From JBEIGE01 sp040382055 (GTDB lineage Bacteria; Pseudomonadota; Gammaproteobacteria; Burkholderiales; Burkholderiaceae_C), in contig JBEIGE010000005.1 of assembly GCA_040382055.1 (NCBI GenBank), positions 75,500-139,499 on the forward strand: DNA of 64,000 nucleotides. The letters run 5' to 3'. The translations under genes and the position numbers were made by a program. Under the pieces are notes generated by a model, which was not told the DNA's origin, made no database searches, and was given only the letters and a program-made list of their open reading frames with translations. This document shows positions 1-7,897 of the stretch, in pieces; positions within the stretch are counted from its first letter, which is position 1; each line of letters opens with the position of its first letter.

Positions 1-623
1 GGCAGGTAAATCAGGTGCGGGCCATCGTCGGGGAATTTCTTGCCCAGCGCGGAGGCCGCTGTCAGGAAACCGGCATGGCGACCCATGACCACGCCGACAT
101 AAACACCGGGTAGCGCCGCATTGTCGAGGTTCGCACCGGCAAAAGCCTGAGCCACAAACCGGGCTGCGGAAGGATAGCCGGGCGTGTGGTCGTTGCCGAC
201 CAGATCGTTGTCTATGGTTTTGGGAATATGCATGCACCGCAAGGGGTAGCCCGCTTTTTCGGCTTCCAGGCTGACGATGCGCACCGTGTCTGAAGAGTCG
301 TTGCCACCGATGTAGAAAAAATGCCCAATTTGGTGCGCCTGCAGCACCTTGAAAATCTCCTGGCAGTACTTGAGGTCTGGTTTGTCGCGGGTGGAGCCCA
401 ATGCCGACGAGGGTGTGCTGGCTACCAGCTCCAGGTTGTGGTGGGTTTCCTGGGTCAGGTCGACAAAGTCCTCATTGACAATGCCGCGCACGCCGTGCAG
501 TGCACCGTAAATGCGGTCGATCGAGGCAAATCGCCGGGCTTCCATGGCCACGCCAACCAGGGACTGGTTGATCACAGCAGTCGGACCGCCCCCTTGGGCA
601 ACCAGTATTTTTCCAGAAGACAT
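1..623 (-). CDS. 6-phosphofructokinase, PPi-dependent type (3' end outside window)
   Basis: N-terminal 207 codons of a phosphofructokinase, which phosphorylates fructose 6-phosphate in glycolysis; the PPi form is reversible and cytosolic. The start reads MSSGKILVAQGGGPTAVINQ, the glycine-rich phosphoryl-donor loop at residues 11-17. Further on are IGGNDSSDT and PKTIDND. The Asp in the second position of GG-N-D-S and the PKTIDND motif are features of PPi-using enzymes, so I infer PPi rather than ATP as donor. A GAGGAA ribosome site lies 7 nt before the ATG at 621-623. It is transcribed in the same direction as the glucokinase gene upstream. The C-terminus is cut by the window edge. Confidence 0.88.
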   Translation of the reverse strand, partial: MSSGKILVAQGGGPTAVINQSLVGVAMEARRFASIDRIYGALHGVRGIVNEDFVDLTQETHHNLELVASTPSSALGSTRDKPDLKYCQEIFKVLQAHQIGHFFYIGGNDSSDTVRIVSLEAEKAGYPLRCMHIPKTIDNDLVGNDHTPGYPSAARFVAQAFAGANLDNAALPGVYVGVVMGRHAGFLTAASALGKKFPDDGPHLIYL

Positions 624-771
624 CGCGCAGTTCCTCGGCGTTATGGGTTATTGAATGGGTGTGCTTACTGTAACCAAGCTTGTGGCAAGCAAACGTGAGG
701 CAAACAAGCTTTCACTGCTTGTGATGCATGCAATTTGAAGGCCAGCAATGGTACTTGCCTGACCATGCCCG

Positions 772-1761
772 TCAGGCCAGGTGATGATCGATCGCAATCG
801 ACGCGCCGATGAGGGCGGGTGATACCTTGGCTTGAATCACCCGGGTGGGAATGGCATTCAAGTAGTCGCGGTAACGGCCTTTGCTGATAAAGCGTTCACG
901 AAAAGTAGAGCGTTCGATTTCTGCAAGGGCTCTGGGGACTATGCCGCCGCCCACGAAAACGCCGCCAAGTGCCCCCAGCGTGAGCGCAAGGTTTCCCGCC
1001 ACGCTGCCCAGAAAAGCGAAGAAAAGCCCAAGAGCCAGCGTGCAGGACGGCTGGGTTGCTGCCTGGGCATGCGCCATGACCGCCGCTGCAGACAAAACCT
1101 GTGCGGGTTGGCCGTGCACCTCACACACCGCTTCATAAAGCGCAACCAGTCCGGGGCCGGACAATGCCCGCTCCGCCGAGGCATGACCATAACGTTGCTT
1201 GAGCCATTCGATCACGGCCTGCTCAAGCGGGTTGTCTGCACTGAGCGTGACATGGCCGCCCTCTCCGCTGATGGGCAGCCAGCGGCCGTGGCTGCCATTG
1301 GGCAGCAAGCCGGAGACACCCAGGCCGGTACCCGGACCAATGACAGCCATCGGAGCCGAAACAACTGCGGTGCCAGTGCCGATGGGGTAGAGGTCGGTTT
1401 CTGACAAGGTCGGCAACGACAAAGCCAGGGCCGTGAAGTCGTTCACAAACACCAGGTGCCTGACGTCGAGCGCCTGCTTCATGGCAGCAATTGAAAACGC
1501 CCAGTCATGGTTCACCATCTGCACCCGGTCTCCCGGAATTTGCGTTGCAATGCCTATCCCTATGGCTTTGGGCTGGGGCTTGTTGTTCAACTGCAAATAA
1601 TGTTCGATGGACAGCAGCAATGAGTCATGCTGGCTGCACGGGTAGCAGGCGACCTCGGTGGGTGGAGCTGTCGCGTGGGTTTGCCAGGCATAACGTGCGT
1701 TGGTCGCACCGATGTCGCCCAGCAGGCGCGGAAAAGTGTCGTTGTTGGCGCACGGTGTCAT
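772..1761 (-). CDS. glk: Glucokinase
   Basis: ROK-unrelated GlcK-family glucokinase (329 aa), which makes glucose 6-phosphate from glucose and ATP in the cytosol. The N-terminal phosphate loop LLGDIGATNARYAW is near residues 13-26. FVNDFTALALSL carries the catalytic Asp, and GPGTGLGVSGLLP and GEGGHVTLS are the conserved sugar and ATP motifs. The length is usual for the family. I chose the ATG at 1759-1761; a TTG three codons upstream is possible and neither has a clear ribosome site. The gene lies 12 nt or more behind the glycine-zipper gene and ahead of phosphofructokinase on the same strand, so glucose entry and the next committed step are clustered. Confidence 0.9.
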   Translation of the reverse strand: MTPCANNDTFPRLLGDIGATNARYAWQTHATAPPTEVACYPCSQHDSLLLSIEHYLQLNNKPQPKAIGIGIATQIPGDRVQMVNHDWAFSIAAMKQALDVRHLVFVNDFTALALSLPTLSETDLYPIGTGTAVVSAPMAVIGPGTGLGVSGLLPNGSHGRWLPISGEGGHVTLSADNPLEQAVIEWLKQRYGHASAERALSGPGLVALYEAVCEVHGQPAQVLSAAAVMAHAQAATQPSCTLALGLFFAFLGSVAGNLALTLGALGGVFVGGGIVPRALAEIERSTFRERFISKGRYRDYLNAIPTRVIQAKVSPALIGASIAIDHHLA

Positions 1762-1782
1762 GTGCGCCAAGTGTAGGGTGAA

Positions 1783-2493
1783 TTACCGGCGGTGACCATG
1801 CCACGGACCCTGTCCGTGATGGCGGTAACCCCCTGGATAGCCGCCCCAATAGCCTATACCCATGCCCACACCAAGGCCCAAGGCAAGGGGGGCGTAGTAG
1901 GGGCGGGCGTAGTAGACGGGATAGGTGGGTTGGGCAATGATGACGGGTGCAATGGCAGGCGATGGTTGGGTATAAATGTATTGAGGCTGAACCATGCCTG
2001 CATTGGGGTTGGACGGCACGGCATTGACCCCGATGGGTGACACCTGTACCGGGATGGTTGGGCCGGGGTCATTGGGCATTTGCACCGAATAGCGCTGGCC
2101 TGCAAACTCATAGACCACGTTGTAAGCCGTCACGCGGTTTTCCATGAAGTTTTGCGTGCTGCAGCGCTGAATGTTCTGAACTCTGGGCTCGGGGTCACCC
2201 TCGATGCGATCGCCTATGACGGCACCGCCCAGAGCGCCAATAACCGTAGCCGCCCCGCGACCCGGGCCGCGCGCGGAAGAATTTCCCAATGCCCCGCCGG
2301 CAATGGCACCGATAGCTGCTCCAACGCCTGATTTGTGCCCTTGCACTTCAACCTGATCAGAGGTGCAGACTTGTCGGGGTACCGCGACTTGCTGCATCAC
2401 GGGCGTGGATGACAGCACGACACCAGTATCCTGAGCCAGGGTAAACCCTGATGTCATACAGATCAGGGTCAGGAGTAAAAGTTTTTTCATCAT
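1783..2493 (-). CDS. Glycine-zipper 2TM domain envelope protein
   Basis: Predicted exported protein of 236 aa. The start MMKKLLLLTLICMTSGFTLA is a signal peptide ending before AQDTG. The middle has a glycine-zipper hairpin (GAAIGAIAGGALGN then GAATVIGALGGAVIGD), as in Rickettsia 17 kDa antigen-like proteins that pack in or against membranes. The C-terminus is rich in Pro, Tyr, Gly and His and ends in HHGQGPWHGHRR. The reading frame runs upstream of 2493, but the signal peptide sets the start at the double ATG 2488-2493. It is divergent from the TPR gene at 2573. The exact function is unknown; such proteins are often annotated as outer-membrane or osmotic-stress lipoprotein-like, although no lipobox Cys is evident here. 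Confidence 0.75.
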   Translation of the reverse strand: MMKKLLLLTLICMTSGFTLAQDTGVVLSSTPVMQQVAVPRQVCTSDQVEVQGHKSGVGAAIGAIAGGALGNSSARGPGRGAATVIGALGGAVIGDRIEGDPEPRVQNIQRCSTQNFMENRVTAYNVVYEFAGQRYSVQMPNDPGPTIPVQVSPIGVNAVPSNPNAGMVQPQYIYTQPSPAIAPVIIAQPTYPVYYARPYYAPLALGLGVGMGIGYWGGYPGGYRHHGQGPWHGHRR

Positions 2494-2572
2494 GACCCAA
2501 CAACGTTTGTGGGCATCAAGCCGATGACACGGGAAAACTTTGTTACAAAACAAGCTATGCCAAAATGTCCTT

Positions 2573-3013
2573 ATGTCTAAAACCTTTCTGACTTTCCTTC
2601 TGGCCTTGGGTGCTTTGAATTGCGCCTGGGGGGCAGACACCACACCATCAGCTCCTGAGGATAGTGAAATCAAAAAAGCACAAGCCCTCATTGCCAGGAA
2701 AGATTGGTCCTCTGCCATGCCCGTGCTTGAGGCCTACGTGAAAGCCAACCCCAAAAGCGCCGATGGCTTTAACCTGTTGGGTTACAGCTACCGCAATCTG
2801 AAGAAATACGATGAGTCCCTGGTGGCTTACAAGCAAGCCCTGACACTGGACCCCAAACACCGGGGCGCTCACGAGTACATCGGCATTGCCTACGTTCAAA
2901 TGGGCCAGATGGACAAAGCCCGGGATCACCTGGCTCAACTCAACAAAATCTGCACTTTTTCCTGCGAAGAGTACCGGGATTTGAAGAAGGCGATTGAAGC
3001 TGCACCAAAGTAG
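2573..3013 (+). CDS. Secreted tetratricopeptide repeat protein
   Basis: A 146-aa protein with a signal peptide (MSKTFLTFLLALGALNCAWG, then ADTTP) and about three TPR units from residue 35 onward (KAQALIARKDWSSAMPVLEA, SADGFNLLGYSYRNLKKYDE, HRGAHEYIGIAYVQMGQMDK). Two Cys follow near the end (ICTFSCEEY). TPRs mediate protein-protein contacts, and the signal peptide places this one in the periplasm. The ATG at 2573 is chosen because it begins the signal peptide; an upstream TTG in frame would prefix a non-signal sequence. Its partner is unknown. Neighbours are the divergent glycine-zipper gene and the convergent histidine kinase. Confidence 0.75.
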   Translation: MSKTFLTFLLALGALNCAWGADTTPSAPEDSEIKKAQALIARKDWSSAMPVLEAYVKANPKSADGFNLLGYSYRNLKKYDESLVAYKQALTLDPKHRGAHEYIGIAYVQMGQMDKARDHLAQLNKICTFSCEEYRDLKKAIEAAPK

Positions 3014-3116
3014 TGGTGGTGAAAACAATCCAACGATTGAATCCAGCGCTGGCCAACCCACTGCAGGCCATGTCGGAAGATGCCGCCTGCAACAAAGATT
3101 GATAACCGTTGGCTCG

Positions 3117-5651
3117 CTAAACCTGGATTCGCGGTGCGACTTCGGTAAAAGCTGTCTCGACGCGGGCCACCAGGGTTTTCATGGTTGCCAAATCGCCCTG
3201 TCGGGCACACTGCTCCAGCTGATCGCATAAGTCACCCAGAAGCAAAGCGCCCACTGTGCGGGCGGATGATTTCAATTCGTGAGCCAGCTCGGCTAGTGCT
3301 GCGGTGTCTTTGGCATTCATGAGCAGCGGCAATCGGCCCACTTGTTGGCTGGCGCTTTCCAGAAAACGCATTCGCAAGCGCAGCTGCATTTCAGGGTTTT
3401 CACCAACCAGGCGCGTCAGTGCTGAAGCATCCCAGACTTGAGGCCCGGTCTGTGAAGCCGTATCAGGCAACCAGACGGCTAACTTGGCATCCAGGGCACC
3501 GATCCTCAGCGGTTTGACCAGGTAGTCATCCATGCCACTGTTCAAACAGCGTTGCGCCTCACCTTGCAGGGCATTGGCTGTGATGGCCAAGATCGGGATA
3601 TGGCTGTGCGCTGGCTCTTCATCCCGGATCGACATGGCCAGCGAAAAGCCGTCCATATTGGGCATATGGCAATCGGTCAGCAGCAGGCTATAGCGGCCTG
3701 AACGCCACATTTGCAAGGCCTCAACGCCATCGTAGGCGCATTCGCTGCGCAAGCCCAGGAGTTGGAGCTGCTCCTGCAGCACATCCCGGTTGATCTCGTT
3801 GTCCTCGGCAATCAGTATCAGCTCATCGCGCATGCGCTGCGTCCGGAGATACTGCACGTTGCTTGCCTCTGCCCCGCTTGTAGAGCCTTGCTTCTCTGTC
3901 AACGCTTGACCCGCTGGCGCCTCCAGAAGAGGCAGGATTACCGTGAAGGTGGAGCCCACACCCGGAGAACTCTGCACCAGCAGTTCCCCTTTCATCATAT
4001 CGACCAGGCGCTTGGTAATGCTCAGCCCCAGCCCGGTACCGCCGAACCGACGTGCCGTACTGGTATCGCCCTGGGTAAAGGCTTCAAACAAACGCGACAC
4101 CTGGTCGGCTTTCATGCCGATGCCGTTGTCCGTAATCTGGATCTCCAGACCACTTTGTGAGCCATGGGATGCCTTGCCCTGCACACGTATCTCCACCTTG
4201 CCGGGCTGACCTGCCCTGCCAGAAGTGAATTTCAGGGCATTGCCGACTAAATTGAAAAGAATTTGTCGCACCCGGGTCGGGTCGCCACGAATAACGCGTG
4301 GCAAGGTCGGATCAACCCAGACGGTCAGTGCGATATTGCGCTCACTGGCCATGTTCAGCATGAGTTGCACCACACCATCAATCAGGGTAGTCAGATCAAT
4401 ATCAATTGTTTCAAGCTCAAGTTTGCCTGCCTCGATTTTGGAGAAGTCAAGAACATCGTTCAAAATTTGCAATAGCGTTAACGAGGAGTCGTGGATAGTC
4501 TCCACCAGGCGACGCTGCTCAGGGTTGAGTTGGGTTGCGTTCAAGACATCCACCGTGCCCACCACACCATTCATCGGGGTACGGATTTCATGACTCATAT
4601 TGGCCAGAAAATCTGATTTGGCGCGGCTGGCGGCGTTGGCTGCTTGCTCGGCCAGTCGTCGCTTTGAAATGTCACTGCTGACCGAAATGTATTCACGCAC
4701 ATGCCCGTCAGTGTTCATGAAGGCCGCTATCGTGGTGTCTAGCCAGAAGATGTGACCATCATGGGCCCGCAAAGCCAGCTCTCCACGCCACACCTGCTCA
4801 CGATTGACGGTGTCGATGACTGCACCGAAAAAGGCATCTTGTTGGGGGCCTGAGTAAAAGCTTGCAATGGGCTTGCCAATAAATTCGGCTGGCGTATAGC
4901 CGCTGACCTCAACAAACCGGGAATTACCTTTGCTTATTTCCCCGTTAGGCTGCAGGTTGATCACGATGGCATGCTGGTCAATCACATGCTTCTGTTGCTC
5001 CAGCTCCGTTAGCGCCTCTTTCAAATTGGCATTGCTGTTCGTACGCTCTTGCAATAAAAGATTTTGTGCAGTCTGGGTGCGCTGGTTGGCGTCCAGTAAA
5101 TAGCGTTTAAACAGAGTCGCCATCCGGAATGCCACAAAAAGACCAACTGTGAGCACAGTCCACTGTGCTTCAGGAATGGTGGGGGACGCATGTGACAAGC
5201 GGTCAGTGACTTGAAGAAAGGTAATCCAGCCACTGACTGCAATGGACAATAACAACAGCAAGGCACCGGTCGTTTCGCCAAGCACGATCACGCTGTAAAC
5301 AAGCGGTATCCCAGCCAGAGAAGCCTGTGCAATGCTCACCGAGCCAAATCGGTACATGGAGAAAAAAACACCGGCGAACAAAATCGACAGCATGGCTGCC
5401 GATGTGGTTTTGAGCCAACCGCGCATGAGTAAAAATTGCAGTGCACCCATCGCCGCCATCAACACCGCAATCGTCACAAGATAGCTGGAGTCTGAGTAAA
5501 AGCCCAGGCTGGCAGATATCAATATTCCCAGTGTGACCGCCCAGAAGATACTGCTGTTGAATCCCTGCGCTACCGCCAACTCACCCCCCAAGCCGGCCTT
5601 GGGTTCGGCATCGGTGCCTTTGCGGCGCACGGAGAATAAATCGAATGGCAT
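3117..5651 (-). CDS. Membrane-bound hybrid sensor histidine kinase (PAS-HisKA-HATPase-REC-Hpt)
   Basis: An 844-aa hybrid two-component kinase. Residues about 30-190 contain several membrane segments forming a sensor module. A coiled stretch and a PAS domain (about 225-340, ending EYISVSSDISKRR) follow. The HisKA box SHEIRTPMNG has phospho-acceptor His354. Next comes the HATPase domain (FNLVGNALKFT, DNGIGM, FGGTGLGLSI). The receiver has acidic residues IAEDNEINRD and phospho-acceptor Asp660 in LLLTDCHMPNMDG. The C-terminal Hpt domain has His791 in LAHELKSSARTVG. This is a complete four-step phosphorelay in one chain, so a separate output regulator must exist; none is adjacent. The start at 5651 faces the DUF6502 gene across 64 bp that hold a 27-bp palindrome. 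The signal sensed cannot be told. Confidence 0.92.
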   Translation of the reverse strand: MPFDLFSVRRKGTDAEPKAGLGGELAVAQGFNSSIFWAVTLGILISASLGFYSDSSYLVTIAVLMAAMGALQFLLMRGWLKTTSAAMLSILFAGVFFSMYRFGSVSIAQASLAGIPLVYSVIVLGETTGALLLLLSIAVSGWITFLQVTDRLSHASPTIPEAQWTVLTVGLFVAFRMATLFKRYLLDANQRTQTAQNLLLQERTNSNANLKEALTELEQQKHVIDQHAIVINLQPNGEISKGNSRFVEVSGYTPAEFIGKPIASFYSGPQQDAFFGAVIDTVNREQVWRGELALRAHDGHIFWLDTTIAAFMNTDGHVREYISVSSDISKRRLAEQAANAASRAKSDFLANMSHEIRTPMNGVVGTVDVLNATQLNPEQRRLVETIHDSSLTLLQILNDVLDFSKIEAGKLELETIDIDLTTLIDGVVQLMLNMASERNIALTVWVDPTLPRVIRGDPTRVRQILFNLVGNALKFTSGRAGQPGKVEIRVQGKASHGSQSGLEIQITDNGIGMKADQVSRLFEAFTQGDTSTARRFGGTGLGLSITKRLVDMMKGELLVQSSPGVGSTFTVILPLLEAPAGQALTEKQGSTSGAEASNVQYLRTQRMRDELILIAEDNEINRDVLQEQLQLLGLRSECAYDGVEALQMWRSGRYSLLLTDCHMPNMDGFSLAMSIRDEEPAHSHIPILAITANALQGEAQRCLNSGMDDYLVKPLRIGALDAKLAVWLPDTASQTGPQVWDASALTRLVGENPEMQLRLRMRFLESASQQVGRLPLLMNAKDTAALAELAHELKSSARTVGALLLGDLCDQLEQCARQGDLATMKTLVARVETAFTEVAPRIQV

Positions 5652-5680
5652 GAACCCAAGTTTGCCATGCGTTTAAATTG

Positions 5681-5707
5681 TATAAATGGGAAAATTTCCC
5701 ATTTATA
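5681..5707. promoter_or_regulatory. Near-perfect 27-bp palindrome, probable operator, with TATAAT overlap
   Basis: Arms TATAAATGGGAAA and TTTCCCATTTATA are exact reverse complements around one central A (5694). The site lies between the divergent kinase (start 5651) and DUF6502 gene (start 5716). Its right arm overlaps a perfect TATAAT at 5704-5709, so a bound dimeric regulator would block the DUF6502 promoter. The operator role is inference. Confidence 0.6.
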
Positions 5708-5715
5708 ATGGCTGC

Positions 5716-6555
5716 ATGCCTTCCAAATCCGCCACGCCCCGCCGCCCGTCAAAGCCCTTGTTTCGGCTTTTGCGACCGGTCGTGCGTTGGGCGCTGCGTT
5801 CTGGGATTGACTACCGCGAGTTCATGCAAGAGGCCAAGCCAGTGTTCTTGGAGGCGGCAGTTTTGGAGCTGGAGCGGACCCAAACCAAGGTGACCGATTC
5901 CTCCCTGAGCCTGTTGTCGGGCCTGCACCGCAAAGATGTGAAGGCCTGGCGGGAGGCACAAACCCTGGTCACCAATGCTGCAGGCGATGCTGTGCCGCAT
6001 GTGCCAGGGCAGCGCCGCCCCAGTTTGCCGGCGCAACTGGTGGCCCGCTGGCTCGGGTCTGAATACGACATGACCTTGCCTCTGGCCGGTGAAGCCCCGT
6101 CTTTTACCGCGATGGCGCAGACCCTTTCCACCGATGTACACCCCCGCACGCTGTTGAGCGAACTGGAGCGCCAGGGCGTGGTGCAGGTGGACGAGCAGGG
6201 TCAGAAGGTCACGTTATCTCAGCGCGCCTACATGCCCGACGGACAAAGCCTGGAAGATCAAACTGCCCAAGACCTGCTGGCCGACAGCGTCTGTGACCAT
6301 CTTGCTGCCGGCATGCACAACCTGGGTGCTGCGCCCGGCGAGCGGCACCTGGAGCAAAGCGTGTTTGCCGACGGGCTGAGTCGCGAGTCGGTGGACGCGC
6401 TGGAGCGACTCTCCACCAAGTTGTGGATGGACGCCATGGCACGCGTGGTGCGCTTTGCCACCCCCCTGTGCGAACGCGATGAGCCCCAAGGTGGCAACCA
6501 GCGCTTTCGCATGGGCATGTTCACCTACCGAGACAACATGGATACCGAAGAATGA
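5716..6555 (+). CDS. DUF6502 family protein
   Basis: A 279-aa predicted cytoplasmic protein with no signal peptide or membrane segment. It starts MPSKSATPRRPSKPLFRLLR and contains LRSGIDYREFMQEAKPVFLE and SSLSLLSGLHRKDVKAWR. The second stretch resembles a small helix-turn-helix-like segment of DUF6502 proteins that I read as possibly DNA-binding; the function is not established. The ATG at 5716 is chosen because an upstream in-frame ATG would translate the palindrome. There is no Shine-Dalgarno site, and TATAAT ends only 6 nt before the ATG, so the mRNA may be leaderless. Its stop overlaps the start of the DUF5666 gene (ATGA at 6552-6555), indicating translational coupling. Confidence 0.72.
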   Translation: MPSKSATPRRPSKPLFRLLRPVVRWALRSGIDYREFMQEAKPVFLEAAVLELERTQTKVTDSSLSLLSGLHRKDVKAWREAQTLVTNAAGDAVPHVPGQRRPSLPAQLVARWLGSEYDMTLPLAGEAPSFTAMAQTLSTDVHPRTLLSELERQGVVQVDEQGQKVTLSQRAYMPDGQSLEDQTAQDLLADSVCDHLAAGMHNLGAAPGERHLEQSVFADGLSRESVDALERLSTKLWMDAMARVVRFATPLCERDEPQGGNQRFRMGMFTYRDNMDTEE

Positions 6556-7820
6556 AGCGCCACCCATTGCCCTCAGTCTTGCCCCCGATTCACCCACGTC
6601 ACTGGTTGTGTCTGATGTTGCTGGCATTGCTGATCGCATGCGGCGGTGGCCTGGAGACGGCCGGCGTGGGTACGGGTGGGACCGGCCTGAAAGAAGGCAA
6701 TGTCACGGGTTTTGGTAGCGTGTTTATCGATGGGGTGCGCTACGACACCAACCAGGCCCAGGTGCAGGTCGATGACGGCAGCGGCAGCTTGACTGCGGGC
6801 CAACTCAAGTTGGGGCAGCGGGTGCGGGTCTTGGTCAACACCGCGGGGCAAGTCAGCATTGCAGAGGTCTTGCCTGCCTTGTTGGGTCCGGTGGAGCGCG
6901 CACCCGATTCAATGGGCTACCTGGCGGTGATGGGCCAGTGGGTGCGCTTTGTCAGCTCAAACCTGCCCTACCAAAGCACCCTCAGCAGCAGCACCTACCT
7001 GGACGGCTACACCCAGTTCACTGACGTGTCGGTGGGTGATGTCGTCGAAGTCCATGGTGCCTGGGTGGAGGCCGATCCGACCAAGGGCCGGGTGCTGGTG
7101 GCATCGCGCATCGAAAAGCGCAGCACCACGCCAGCCCGCATGTTGGTCACCAGCACGGTTGCCTCTGTCAACGCCACAGACCGCACATTCACTTTGACTA
7201 CGGGCGATGGGCGTGAAGTGGTCGGCAGCACGCAGAGCGCAGATGTCAGTGTGGGTGACTGGGTCAAGGTATGGCTGGATGCGTCCCACGTACCGCAATG
7301 GCAGCCGTCGGTCCCGTTGGAGGCGTCAGGCTGGGGCATGGTGGGCCATTCGGCCATCCCGGCCTTGGTGGGCAGTCGGCTGGAGATTTCCGGATTGCCA
7401 GCGCAGTTCAACACGGCCACCAACACCGTGGTGGTGCAAGGTATCTCGGCCGTGGTGCAGTCCGACCAGCTGAGTTCGGACAACTTGCAGGCGCTGCAGT
7501 CGGGAATATTCTCACGTTTTGTCATGCAGCGTGACGCGTTTACCGAAATCTGGACTGTCAATGTCATCACGCCCCGCCAGGGCGATTCGCTCGGGCGGAG
7601 TACGGCGCTGGTGATCAGTGGTGCCGCCGGCATGATTCAGAACACCAACCTGGTGCGGGTCAGCGGCGTGGATGTGATCTTCGGAAACACGATGCAGCCG
7701 GTTGTTGCCTGCGATGCGGTTGACCCGCAAGTGCCTGTGACGGTTGAGATTCGGGGCACACCCAGCGGTTCGCAGGTGCAAGCAGTCAGCGTGGTGTGCA
7801 AGCTTGCGCAGCCGCCATGA
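6552..7820 (+). CDS. DUF5666 domain lipoprotein
   Basis: A 422-aa predicted lipoprotein. The signal segment ends in the lipobox LLIAC (Cys near residue 30), followed by Gly-rich GGGLETAGVGTGGTG. Repeated small beta units follow: GNVTGFGSVFIDGVRYDT with QVQVDDGSGSLTAGQLKLGQ, then several similar stretches (VSVGDVVEVHGAWVE, VSVGDWVKVWLD). These fit the DUF5666 beta-barrel-like repeat family, whose function is unknown. It probably sits in the outer membrane facing the periplasm or the surface. It overlaps DUF6502 by 4 nt and is followed after 77 nt by the protease gene. The rest of the operon also looks exported. Confidence 0.75.
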   Translation: MKRHPLPSVLPPIHPRHWLCLMLLALLIACGGGLETAGVGTGGTGLKEGNVTGFGSVFIDGVRYDTNQAQVQVDDGSGSLTAGQLKLGQRVRVLVNTAGQVSIAEVLPALLGPVERAPDSMGYLAVMGQWVRFVSSNLPYQSTLSSSTYLDGYTQFTDVSVGDVVEVHGAWVEADPTKGRVLVASRIEKRSTTPARMLVTSTVASVNATDRTFTLTTGDGREVVGSTQSADVSVGDWVKVWLDASHVPQWQPSVPLEASGWGMVGHSAIPALVGSRLEISGLPAQFNTATNTVVVQGISAVVQSDQLSSDNLQALQSGIFSRFVMQRDAFTEIWTVNVITPRQGDSLGRSTALVISGAAGMIQNTNLVRVSGVDVIFGNTMQPVVACDAVDPQVPVTVEIRGTPSGSQVQAVSVVCKLAQPP

Positions 7821-7897
7821 GCCGCAGCCTCCGATTAACCACAGACAAAGCCTATGGCAGTTTTTTTGAACGTATTATTTCTGAAAGGAGTCCTCCC

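Noticed and set aside
321..698. 125-aa plus-strand frame
   Set aside because: Antisense shadow of the phosphofructokinase gene; no ribosome site and no family resemblance.
757..777. Hairpin GCCTGAC/GTCAGGC at the glk stop
   Set aside because: Seven-bp stem without a T run and overlapping the stop codon; too weak to call a terminator.
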